Both the position numbers and the translations under genes were made by a program. Below the pieces are notes generated by a model, which saw only the letters and a program-made list of their open reading frames with translations, searched no databases and was not told the origin of the DNA. Source: Kuschelorhynchus macadamiae (lineage: Eukaryota > Arthropoda > Insecta > Coleoptera > Curculionidae). Taken from it: a stretch of 64,000 nucleotides of DNA. The stretch spans positions 1,426,001-1,490,000 of the forward strand of contig JAUTXW010001351.1 in the NCBI GenBank assembly GCA_030620095.1, read 5' to 3'. Below, in pieces: positions 9,206 through 18,947 of this stretch (its first letter is position 1; each line of letters opens with the position of its first letter).

Positions 9206-10406
9206 ATGAGTTATAACATGTTAAAAGTGGGAGAAAATGTGCTAAATGATGACTCAATCATAAATTATCAATACCATACACATCAACCTTATTCCTCAAC
9301 AACTCTAAACAATAACGATGAAATTAGAATACCAATACAAACACAAGATTTATACACGTTACCGGGTCAAAGCTTTTTATATATTGAAGGAAAGTTGCTT
9401 AAAAACGATAATACCTATAGTGATAATGTAACTTTTATCAATAACGGAATTGTTCATTTGTTTGATGAAATTCGCTATGAACTAGGAGGAGTGGTTATCG
9501 ATCGGGTTCGAAATCCCGGCATAGCCACAACAATGAAAGGTTACGTATCATTTTCGAAAGCTGAATATTTTGCACTTCAGAATGCTGGATGGGATTGTGA
9601 AGACAATCCAAAAATTTTGGATGGTAACGGTAGTTTTAATGTTTGTATTCCGCTAAAAATGTTGATGGGTTTTACGGAGGATTTTCATAAGATAATCATG
9701 AATATTCGTCAAGAATTAATATTAATTAGAAGCAATTCTGATACAGAGGGAATCATGCAAAAAAATGACAAAAAGGAAACCTATAAAGTTACACTGAGTA
9801 AGATATTGTGGAAAATGCCTCATGTTACCGTTGGTGATATTCAAAAATTACGTTTACTTAAACAATTTGAAAGTAACAGGGAATTAACGATTGCTTTCAG
9901 AAGTTGGGAACTGCATGAATACCCACACATGGGCAGTGAAATCATCAAATCAATTGGAGAAGCCTCGTTTTATCATCATTGGTTTTCAAACTGGTGTGAA
10001 AAATAATATTGCGAAAAATGCGAGTCATTTTCAGCATTGCAGTTTATTAAATTTGAAGGTGTATTTGAACTCTGATATGTTTCCATATGATAATCTAAAT
10101 TTGGACTTTGATAACAATAAATATGCGCTTGCGTATGAAATGTATCAACAATTTCAAAAATCCTATTATTATAAAAATCAGAGTGATCCGTGTTATGACC
10201 CAACAACATACAAGACTAAAGCAGCATTAATTGTTGTTGACTGTTCACGTCAAGGTGAAGACATCCTAAAAGGTGGAGCTGTTGATATTCGCATTGAATT
10301 CGAAACAACTAAAACAATAACAAACAATACCTCAGCATTCTGTTTGATTCTACACGATCGTTTAGTCAAATACAATCCTTTAACCAGTACAGTTAAAGTA
10401 TATTAA
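9206..10406 (+). pseudogene. MCP: Major capsid protein (double jelly-roll), one frameshift
   Basis: It would build the icosahedral shell. The first ORF (9206-10006) begins with the family's SYNMLKVGENVL-like start and has SFLYIEGKLLK, NNGIVHLFDEIRYELGG and FRSWELHEYP. From about 9925-9935 the conserved sequence continues in another frame (ORF to 10406): SNQLEKPRFIIIGFQT, KNASHFQHCSLLNLKVYLNS, FPYDNLNLDF, and the ending AFCLILHDRLVKYNP. The reading therefore needs a single shift just after HEYP. Both jelly-roll halves are otherwise uninterrupted, about 400 residues in total, normal for the family. No slippery heptamer is obvious at the junction, so decay is more likely than programmed frameshifting. 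Confidence 0.92.
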
Positions 10407-10510
10407 ATTTCAAAGTGTCAAAAGTAAAACGTCAGTCATCGATTGTTCGCGGTAAAAGGTGGAGTAGTCTCAGCAGCAGCAGCAGTATAGTGAACGTTTT
10501 GTAAAGAGTC
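10407..10510 (+). promoter_or_regulatory. Intergenic leader before DIQGF gene, with CAG repeat
   Basis: This short gap holds a (CAG)n run at about 10469-10484 and probably the 5' signals of the following gene. No TATA box is clear. Confidence 0.3.
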
Positions 10511-11065
10511 ATGTTTGTAATAGATATACAAGGATTTCAATATGGCAGCTCAACTTCTTTGTGCAAGGAAATTGCAATTCTTAATACCTCAAATAAAAAT
10601 TATAAACATGCTTCAGTTAAACTTCCTTTTAAATTGGACTTTTGCAAAGACCAAATTAAAAATCACATGAAATGGTTAACCAACAACGTACATGGCTTGG
10701 AATGGTCAAACGATGCTTTTGAAAATTTGGAATATGAAAATCTGACTGAGTTTATAAAAGATTTTATTAATGAAGAAAATGGATATGACACTGTGGACTC
10801 TTGGAATAACGACTACACCGACAATATCATTGCAGTAAAGGGAAATCAGAAATTGGAGTGGTTGACCCGATTATTGTTCAAAACAAATTACACCGTTATT
10901 GATTTGGAAACAAGAGGATGTCCACCCTTGGCCGAATTACAAAATATATTCAAGTCATATCGTTGTCAGCAACATGATAGTAACACATTAAATTGTACCT
11001 TGGAAAACGTATTTAATTTATATCATTGGAATACATTAAACTGTAGAAATTGTAATGAAGATTGA
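10511..11065 (+). CDS. DIQGF-family protein, intact copy, 184 aa
   Basis: It starts MFVIDIQGFQYGSS and has KEIAIL about ten residues later, a KLPFKLDF block, WLTNNVHGLEW, IIAVKGNQKLEWL, a VIDLETRG strand and a C-terminal LYHWNTLNCRNC. The opening strand with Asp, followed by K-E-I-A, recalls the first strands of RNase H-fold DEDD exonucleases, but I cannot place the remaining acidic residues, so this is only a hypothesis. A broken paralogue sits at 2813-3201, so the element once carried two copies. Its polyadenylation signal (AATAAA at about 11070) lies 40 bases before the convergent nucleotidyltransferase gene. Confidence 0.7.
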   Translation: MFVIDIQGFQYGSSTSLCKEIAILNTSNKNYKHASVKLPFKLDFCKDQIKNHMKWLTNNVHGLEWSNDAFENLEYENLTEFIKDFINEENGYDTVDSWNNDYTDNIIAVKGNQKLEWLTRLLFKTNYTVIDLETRGCPPLAELQNIFKSYRCQQHDSNTLNCTLENVFNLYHWNTLNCRNCNED

Positions 11066-11109
11066 AATAAAAAACTAAAATATTATGTAAATTGTATTTA
11101 TTCAAATCG

Positions 11110-12600
11110 TTATCCTACTTTTAGACATGTTATTTTTTTCAGACATATCATTGCTAAGGTGTCTACATTCAATCCATTTTCAAAGCGTCTTTCTATATAT
11201 TTATTACGACGATTAAGATTTCTTGGAATACAATTTTCAATTTTCTTCATTTGATTAATTTGAATTGTATGTAACGAATTATTTTGCCTAAATAAAGCAG
11301 TTTTACATATATCTAAATCAAAATTAGTTATCGTATGTATAATTAGTTCTTCAAAAGTTAAATGGTTAGAGTTTTCTTTCAAAAATATCAATTGTAATAA
11401 AAAGCCTTTTTTGACGACAACATTTCGTAAGAAAAATTTTGTTGAGTAATTATTTACAGTTGTTATACTTTGTACACTTCTATAACCATTTTCCTTAAGT
11501 TTCTCTATCAGTATATTTAAAATCAATAAACATACCGCTTCACATACAGGACTAAGTTCAATAAACATGTCAATATCTGCGTAAGTTTTGGTTCGACCTA
11601 CTAAGTAACTAGGATAACCACCGGCTACAAAGGATCTGCACGGACAAGATTTTAGTAATAGGTTAATGATTTTTACCTCATCCAGAACCTCAGCAACAAT
11701 CACATCATGTAATGATTTTGAAGTCCAACACTTTTTTAAGCTTAGGTAATTATAACCTTCTATCAAAGTTAGTTGATTTTTCTGTAATAAAAGAATAAAT
11801 ATACTATTCTAACTATATTTAAATCTGAAAAAAGAACACTAAAATTACTAAAATGAATTTACATTTGTTAGTTCTTGTTGTTGTTGTTGTTGCTCTTCAT
11901 CCTCGCTGGAGGAATAGACCTCCTCCACAGTCAACTTTTGTCGTTTCGACGACGACGGCAACGACGACGACGACGATGATGTTGATGGTAGTGTTCGTCG
12001 TTGCTGCTCACTAACAGTTGTGTCCACATCCTCGTCCACAAGATTAAATTTGAACCGTTTTACCACTCTTTCGAGTATCCTAAATTCCTCATCATTATTC
12101 ATTTTTGTCCGTAGATAGCGTACGGGGAGATTTCCAAATTTTCTTTTCAAGGTTTCTCTCCGGGGACTATAAGTAAGGTGTATATACACCTTATCATCCC
12201 TTTCGAGAATCCTATCAACACCATATCTGAAAGGAAAAAAAAAACTTCTCTAAATACAGGTTTTATAACACCTCATAGGAATCATTTTTATATATTCAGT
12301 ATTTTTGCAAAAATAAAAAATATTGCTTCACTGAAAAGCTTTCAAAATTAAAAAAAAATGTGCTATATAAATTTATGGAATATATAAAATAAGCTACAGA
12401 ACCTAGCTAAATAAATTCTTGCACAAAATGTAATAAAAGGAGCTGTTATTGTAATAAATGGTACGTTCACTAACACTTTAACAAAAAAAATTAACAAATA
12501 CTTACTGAAAAAGCTGTTTCATAACAACCAAGACGTGACGCACAGGAAAGTTTATTTTATCTTCAGAAAATACAACAAGTGTACTGGGTACTGTTGCCAT
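11110..12600 (-). CDS. Pol-beta-superfamily nucleotidyltransferase, read as a three-exon gene, about 376 aa
   Basis: Exon 3 (11781-11110) has the fold's signature: FVAGGYPSYLVG followed by YADIDMFI, giving the Gly-Gly and the Asp-x-Asp metal pair. A third possible carboxylate is in NFDLDICKTA. It has no ATG near its start but opens at an acceptor (TTCTTTTATTACAG). Exon 2 (12226-11863) codes for a charged region with Ser and Gln runs and a KRQK nuclear-signal-like stretch; it is preceded by a polypyrimidine tract and TTTCAG, and ends at GTAAAT. Exon 1 (12600-12506) starts MATVPSTLVV and ends at GTAAGT. All junction phases agree (2/1 and 0/0), giving 377 codons with stop and introns of 279 and 81 bases. 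No disabling change is seen. Substrate unknown: nucleotide addition to RNA, DNA or protein, or second-messenger synthesis, are all possible. Confidence 0.7.
11782..11862 (-). other. Intron 2 of the nucleotidyltransferase gene
   Basis: An 81-base AT-rich interval lies between donor GTAAAT (at 11862) and acceptor TTTATTACAG (ending 11782). Removing it joins two open frames in phase 0. Using the other AG (TTTTTTCAG near 11825) would give an immediate stop. Confidence 0.6.
12227..12505 (-). other. Intron 1 of the nucleotidyltransferase gene
   Basis: A 279-base interval with consensus donor GTAAGT (12505 downward) and a strong polypyrimidine tract plus CCTTTCAG acceptor (12227). It is AT-rich with many stops in all frames, and its removal joins a phase-2 exon end to a matching exon start. 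Confidence 0.7.
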
Positions 12601-12865
12601 CTTGAATATTTTCGTTTGGCTGTTTCCAAAAAACGGATAGACATAGAACTGATACCAAACGCAAACTCTGGATGAGTATAAATACAAATTTATCATTGAA
12701 AAAATTAGCAATTTTGACGTAGACGACGATAAAAGTATTCATTAATTTCAAAGGAAATTTTCAACAAAATTTGCTCCGTTACATATTATAACACCACGTC
12801 CACAGTAAATGTTTCTCTATCTTTTATCATAATTACTAGCAAAAACAGAAATTTTCCTAATATTT

Positions 12866-13016
12866 TGCAACGTGAATTGTATTCGATAACGAAAAAGCAA
12901 AATGCAATGTACGTCGTGCAACGTGACTTGTATTTGATAACGGAAAATAAAAATGCAAAGGTCATGCAACGTGACCTATATTTGATAAAACATGTTTTTG
13001 GTGCAACGTGACTTAT
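12866..13016. repeat. Four short direct repeats upstream of the polymerase gene
   Basis: The motif TGCAACGTGA(A/C)(T/C)T with a following TAT(T)T(G)GATAA-like tail occurs at about 12866, 12917, 12964 and 13002, spaced about 50, 47 and 38 bases. It lies in the 600-base divergent gap between the nucleotidyltransferase and DNA polymerase genes. It could be a regulatory or replication-related iteron array; this is inference. Confidence 0.65.
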
Positions 13017-13059
13017 CTTCTGGAAAATTTTACATATACATGATTATACCATGCTACTT

Positions 13060-13079
13060 TGCGTGTGTGTGTGTGTGTT
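13060..13079 (+). repeat. (GT)n microsatellite
   Basis: A run of alternating G and T (GCGTGTGTGTGTGTGTGTT) about 130 bases upstream of the polymerase start. Confidence 0.85.
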
Positions 13080-13207
13080 GTCAATAGAAATGACGCGAAT
13101 GATTGATAAGAGTTTTGTACATAAATTATCATGCACACACCGAACTTATTCACACTGCAGTTTTGTAGTCCTTCTTGCCACTACACTAAAAGAAAACAAA
13201 AACCAAA

Positions 13208-16200
13208 ATGTCGTCCAGCAGCAACAAAGCCCTAGACTCATTTTCAAGTGAGGCGGTCCAGAAAACTGAAATGGTAAGTAGATTACTTAAAACAAAAGAA
13301 GATTACCAAACACATATTCGTTATCTAAAAAAATCAATTGCCATTATTAAAAAATGTTTAAAAAATAGTTCATGTGTTTCTAGTTATAGTAGAGTGGAAA
13401 GTAATTTGTCAATTTTAAAACACTTTTTATTGCGTTTTAAATTGCATTTAAAAAATAACAAGGGTCTATTAAAAAGAAAATTAGTTTGGGAAGATGTTGA
13501 TTCTTGTTTTAAAGGGAGAATAAAAACGGGAATTATTAACAATTTAAAGATGAAAGAACCAAGAGAGTTTTTAGATAGTGCTTTTCGTATTTTTTCAAAC
13601 AGGATTAAAACTGAACTTAAAAATTCTATGATTAAAGTAAATGTTGTGTTTTCAGGTTTATTTATAAAACCTCAAAATTTAGAAAAATCCGCTAAACATT
13701 TTACAACGAAAAATTCACTAATTAAACCATCTACGAATCTGACTGAATGGTATAAGATACACATTACTGACAAGATTTTGGTTCAACTTGAAGAATTTCA
13801 AGAAAGAGACAGTGGTTGGGCCTTGTGTGAAATTTGGTACTTGAAAGTAAATATTAATTCTTTTAATCCAATAAGCGTGGGGTCTTCCACTTATGTGCAA
13901 TTGCCTGAATTCATAAAAAAAACTAAAAGTGTTATCAATATTAAAAATAAAGACGTTTATTGTTTTTTGTGGGCTATCATGTGTGCTGTACGTGGACCCA
14001 GAAAAGGCAAAAACGTTTCACGCACGTCATCTTATGATCATTTCAGTCACTATTTGAAATATGATGGAATTCAATTTCCAATTGCTCTAAAAGATATTTC
14101 CAAGTTTGAAAGAATGAACAACTTAGCTATTAATGTTTTTTGTTTAAGAAAGAGAGAAATTTTACCCTTATTATTAAGCAAAATAGAATATTTTACAGAT
14201 ACAGTTAATTTACTTATACTACCTTGTAATAACATTGAATTAGAAAATACACAATATTTTCTCGAACCTGCAAACACAACATTTCATTTTGCATGCATAA
14301 AAAAATTAAGTGGTTTATTGAATACCCAAATGGGTAATAGAAAACATAAAAAATGGTTTTGCGAGCGTTGTCTCAATCATTTTAAAACTGAACCCATTTT
14401 GAAAAAACATTCCAAAGATTGCCAATTATTGAATAAATGTAAAATTACATTGCCAAAGGAAAATGAAAAAATTTTAACTTTTAAAAATTTCTCAAATAAA
14501 TTATTGGTTCCTTTTGCAATTTACGCAGATTTAGAGAGCATGCTTGTCAAGTATGAAGACAAGCAATGCACTAAGAAATCAAAAAAATATCAAAAACATG
14601 AACAATTTAGTATTTCATATTTTCTAAAATGTTCTTATGATGATTCACTATCGGAATTTCATTCATATACTGGAGAAAAGTGTCAAGAATGGTTTGTCAG
14701 GGAACTTGGCAAAATTGCTTATAAAGTTAATTCAATATATTCAAACCCACAATCTATGATACGTCTAAGTAAACAAGAAAATGAGGCTTATTGTCAAGCA
14801 AAAACATGTCATTTTTGTAATGAACCTTTTTTAGGGGATAACTATAAGGTAAGAGACCATTGTCATTTAACGGGGTTATTCCGAGGAGCTGCACATAAAT
14901 CATGTAATTTAAAATTTTCAGATAAAAAAAAAACTGTGCCTGTAATATTTCATAATCTATCAGGATACGATAGTCACTTCTTAATCAAGGCCCTTTCTAC
15001 AGAAGTGAAACGTATAACTAGTTTGCTTCCACTTAATAAAGAAAAATACATATCTTTCACCAAGTACATTGAAAATTCAGATATCAGCTTTAGATTTATC
15101 GATTCATTTCGTTTTATGGCCAGTTCCTTAGAAAAACTAGCATCCTATTTAGAGGATCACCAAAAAACTGTTACAAGATACTACTATCCGGATGAATATC
15201 TAGACTCTTGGGAAAAACTGCAAGATAACAGTTTACCTCCAATACAGCTATTTTATAGTTCTATTTCTAATTCAAACATATCAACCGAAGAGTATCAACA
15301 TGCTTCTACGGTGTGGGATACGTTTAAAATTAAAAGGCTTTAAGAATATGCTGAATTGTATCTTAAAACCGATGTCCTACTTTTAGTTGATGTCTTTGAA
15401 AACTTTCGCAAAGTCTGTTTGGAAACATATCAATTGGACCCTCTACTTTATTATACAGCACCAGGATTAGCATTTGATAGCATGTTAAAAATTAGTGAAG
15501 TAAAATTGGACCTCTTAACAGATGATATGGTCATGTTTATTGAAAAGGGTATAAGAGGGGGAATTTCACAATGCTCAAATAGATACGCTAAGGCTAATAA
15601 TGAATATATGGGGGCAGAATATAACCCTGACAAACCATCTAGCTATCTCATGTATTTCGATGTTGTAAATTTATATGGTGCTGCTATGAGTTATCCTCTG
15701 CCTACTGGAGACTTTCAGTGGGTTGAAGATATCTATCAAGAAACAAATATTTTAGATGTAGCCTATAATAGTGAATATGGGTATATTTTTGAAGTGGACC
15801 TTTATTATCCAAAAGAGTTATTTGAAACACATAAGGATTTACCACTCTGTCCTGAACATTTAGTACCACCAACTTCAGCTACTTCACTTCCCAAACTATT
15901 AACCACTCTTTATGATAAGAAACGTTACGTTATTCATCACAAAAATTTGCAGCTAGTCACCAAATTGGGTCTTAAAATTTGAAAAATTCATAGGTGTTTA
16001 AAATTTAAACAATCTCCATGGCTACAAAAATATATAGACCTAAATACTACTCTCAGAATAAACAGTAAAAACGAGTTTGAGAAAAATTTCTTTAAATTGA
16101 TGAATAACGCACCATATGGAAAAACAATTGAAAATGTACGCAAATATCGTGATATAAAATTAGTTTCGAAATGGTCAGGCAGATATGGTGCAAATTATTA

Positions 16201-16904
16201 CATTTCACAACCTAATTTTCACAGTTGTGAAATTTTTACAGAAAATTTAGTCTTAATCGAAATGAACCGATTAAACATAAAATTTAATAAACCAATTTAC
16301 ATCGGTATGTCTATTTTAGATATTTCAAAAACGATAATATACGATTTTCATTACAATTTTATTATACCGAAATTCCAGTCTAATGCTAAATTAATGTACA
16401 CTGACACTGACAGTCTTATTTATCTATTTTCAAATTATAATATTTATGACTGCATTAGGGAAAATAAACATATGTTTGATACGTCAGATTACCCTAAAGA
16501 CAACGTATACAATATTCAACAAAAAAATAAAAATAAAAAAGTTTATGGGCTAATGAAGGATCAATGTTGTGGTCAGGTTATGACTGAATTTATCGGCTTG
16601 CCTTCTAAAATGTATTGTTTTAAAACTTTTAGTGATAAAGACAGCGCTGCAAACAAAGAAAAAATTGTTAAAAAAGCTAAGGGTATTCAATCTTCAGCAT
16701 TGAAACAAATTTCTTTTCATGATTATTATCAGTGTCTTTTTAACAATACTACCATCGATGTTGCGCAAAATTTTATTAGATCCAAAAAGCATAACGTATT
16801 TACTTTTAATCAAATTAAAACTGCTTTGAGTCCTTTTGACGACAAGCGACTATTATCGACAGTTAAATACAGACACTCTACCGTGGGGATATAACAATGT
16901 TTAG
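13208..16904 (+). pseudogene. POLB: Protein-primed family B DNA polymerase, two in-frame stops and a C-terminal frameshift
   Basis: It would replicate the element from protein-bound ends. The ATG at 13208 (CAAAATG) gives a long N-terminal region with SGWALCEIWYLKVNI and INIKNKDVYCFLWAI typical of Polintons, then a Cys/His finger (FCERCLNHF...HSKDC, about residues 380-400). ExoI follows as YADLES (~440), a CxxC...HCHLTG motif, and ExoII as NLSGYDSHFL (~582). Polymerase motif A is DVVNLYGAAM (~817), motif B is MNNAPYGKT (~965) and motif C is YTDTDS (~1064). One frame runs the whole way, interrupted by TAA at 15341-15343 and TGA at 15980-15982. Near 16855 the conserved end (TLPWGY-like) moves to another frame, ending at 16904. 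All catalytic residues survive. Confidence 0.94.
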
Positions 16905-17784
16905 TTTCATTTATTCTTCTTTTGTTACGGGTAATCTACTATATTCAAAAATTCCGTCTCATCCAGTTAAGAGGTAAATAGTTATATTTTAAATATAAAT
17001 GCAATATTTAAATTGAAAATATTATTTCAGACCACGACTGATATCAAATATTTGGAGGCAAATGATCGCAAAAGATTTCACAACTTGACCCCTGTCAAAT
17101 ATACTCCCGCTGCTACTACAAGACAGAATAAACGGATTAAATTAGATGTCGGATTACAACGAAAACACGAACCCATTAGCTACAATTTACTGTCACCTCT
17201 GTAAGCTACATTTCTGCTTTTGTCAGGAATCAATTCGCATTCACAGAGCACAGTCATTTCTTGGAACGACGTCGGAACTTGACTTGTACTGCAAGGAATC
17301 AATACCCCAGTCATAGAATTGTTTTTTTTGTTATAGCCACATCATAGCTGTCCCATTCCCACCAAACAACAGTTTTTGGATACCAAAAGTAACCTCGTGA
17401 CAAACGAAATGGACAAATGTTTTATCTGTATCAAGCACAGCCACAAGATGATTGGGGATGGCGACAGATGGATGAAGATTATTTCTATGCTAACATCAGT
17501 GACAACTGACCCGAATTAAAATGGAAACTTCGTACAATATTGCACAATTTGCTTTTTACGAAAGAAAGAAAAGAAAATTTCAAGAATAGTGTATTTATTA
17601 ATATTGTTTTAATAAACATTATTTGAAAGGATTGACTTTTTTTTATATTTCTATCTGAAAATTTAAATAAATCCAAATTATTTCAAAGTTGAGTTTTATT
17701 CCATTATCTTAATAGAAAATTAGACCAGACTCGAACTCTTGTGGCTCGAACACATTAATTTTAAATAGTTGAAAACAAATCTCG
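16905..17784 (+). other. Region between polymerase and right TIR, with exon-like fragments
   Basis: No complete gene is assignable. There is a donor-like GAG|GTAAAT near 16974 and an acceptor ATTATTTCAG ending near 17031. The latter is followed by an open stretch to 17204 with a basic segment (RQNKRIKLD) and the end PISYNLLSPL, but no ATG in that frame. A second acceptor-like TTTTTTGTTATAG ends near 17336. Downstream, a frame reads YQAQPQDDWGWRQMDEDYF and stops at about 17509. These look like remnants of a spliced gene. The remaining ~270 bases are AT-rich and contain nothing I recognise. Confidence 0.35.
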
Positions 17785-18349
17785 TTATATTAATTATTTT
17801 AAGCGCTATACGTTTTTTATCGTTTATTATTCGAAATAAATATTTAACTTATCTATAAAACAACTTTTTATTGCTCATCTCAATACTACACAAACATCTC
17901 CTTATCTACATCCTCGACCTTTTCTTATCTGCGAACCTGACCTCTAGTCTTACGTCGAACATTAACAGAAAAACAATTCTCGGTACTCGACCTTTTCTTA
18001 TCTGCGAACTTGACCTCTAGTCTTACATCCAACATTAACAGAAAAACAATTCTGGGAATTCGGCGAGGCGAGGCTCGGCTCTTATGATGACGCGAGGCTC
18101 GGCGAAGCTCGCTTCTTGGAAGTTTTTTTCAAAAATAACACCTACCTGTGCAAACCAGGTGTCACGCTTAAGACAGGTGCACAAAAGTGACAGGTAAACA
18201 CTTCTTGCAGGCAGGTGAGCCGAAGAGCTCCTGGGACCGATCGGTGGTCAAGATGCCATCGAGGTGTCCCAGGACCGCCCCTGCTATACTCGCGCATGAG
18301 CAGTACGTCTTGGAGGGGAGGTGATGTAGAATGCCTGTATTACCCCTAC
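17785..18349 (-). repeat. Right terminal inverted repeat of the Polinton
   Basis: Reverse complement of 1044-1612 with few mismatches. The outer end reads ...CTGTATTACCCCTAC in + sense. It contains the matching two-copy duplication (17912-17985 and 17986-18057). The segment just outside (ACTGCTCGATC...) does not duplicate the left flank. Confidence 0.93.
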
Positions 18350-18947
18350 TGCTCGATCATAACCGTCAGCGCGACACTTTGCAAACGATTTTTGTAGACA
18401 GTTCGTTAGAAATTAGAAAAAATAATAAAACAAAAAATATAGTAATTCCCTCTTTGAAATGGATTTCTCTCCTTCAAAACAAATTCAGGATGGGGAATCT
18501 AGGATCGACCTCGCTTCCATCTGCGAGGGCGATGACAATAAAAATTTTGACTTGGACCGCAGGTCCGTATTCAGAAAAAACAATTCGACTACAGGACAAA
18601 AAGGAGGTAGTTTATATACCCTTTTTAATGATGATGAATTGGAACACAGCGTCCCCGCAAGGGACAGATGGGAAAAGAAGGCTGTGTTCCCGCCCACAAT
18701 TAATAATTTTTCAAGTACAAACCACCCCCACGTAGAACATGGCTTCCCTGGTGGGGAAATCCATCAGAGATCAACCGTGTTCGGAGGTAAACAAAAAATT
18801 TTTGGAAATATAAACCCCCTACGTAGAACAATATATACGTATATTACATTACATATACATACATTATCTGAAAATAATATACACCTCTTAATAGAGACCC
18901 AAGATCAACACATCCACAAAAAGGAAATAAAATTGTTTCTTAATTAA
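18350..18947 (+). other. Right flank with exon-like ORF
   Basis: An ORF from ATG 18459 (MDFSPSKQIQDGESRIDLASI) is charged, low in cysteine and protein-like in composition up to about 18788. There a donor-like GGAG|GTAAAC occurs, after which the frame continues into low-complexity Thr/Ile/His codons until 18947. A first coding exon ending near 18788 is plausible. I do not recognise the protein; a host gene or a retroelement gag fragment are both possible. Confidence 0.3.

Larger units (their letters stand above)
1044..18349. mobile_element. Maverick/Polinton (adintovirus-like) element, near full length, decayed
   Basis: Long inverted repeats at both ends enclose the diagnostic Polinton gene set: retroviral-type integrase with chromodomain, protein-primed family B DNA polymerase, FtsK/HerA packaging ATPase, adenain-type cysteine protease, double-jelly-roll major capsid and single-jelly-roll minor capsid, plus a PLA2-domain protein and a hydrophobic virion protein. 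Gene order (integrase near the left end, capsid block in the middle, polymerase near the right end) fits insect Polintons. Genes sit in alternating strand blocks (+ 1.67-3.2, - 3.28-6.2, + 6.28-11.07, - 11.11-12.6, + 13.2-16.9 kb). Most large genes carry stops or frameshifts, so it is a fossil copy as assembled. A clear 6-bp target duplication is not visible. Confidence 0.96.

Noticed and set aside
9891..10006. Programmed ribosomal frameshift in the major capsid gene
   Set aside because: No slippery heptamer or obvious downstream structure is seen at the crossover, other genes in the element have ordinary disabling changes, and the family normally uses one frame.
13262..13280. Intron in the polymerase N-terminus at ATG|GTAAGT
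   Set aside because: The frame is open straight through and continues into conserved polymerase sequence, so no splice is needed.
15341..15982. Altered genetic code or stop readthrough in the polymerase
   Set aside because: The two stops differ (TAA and TGA), and frameshifts elsewhere in the element indicate plain decay.
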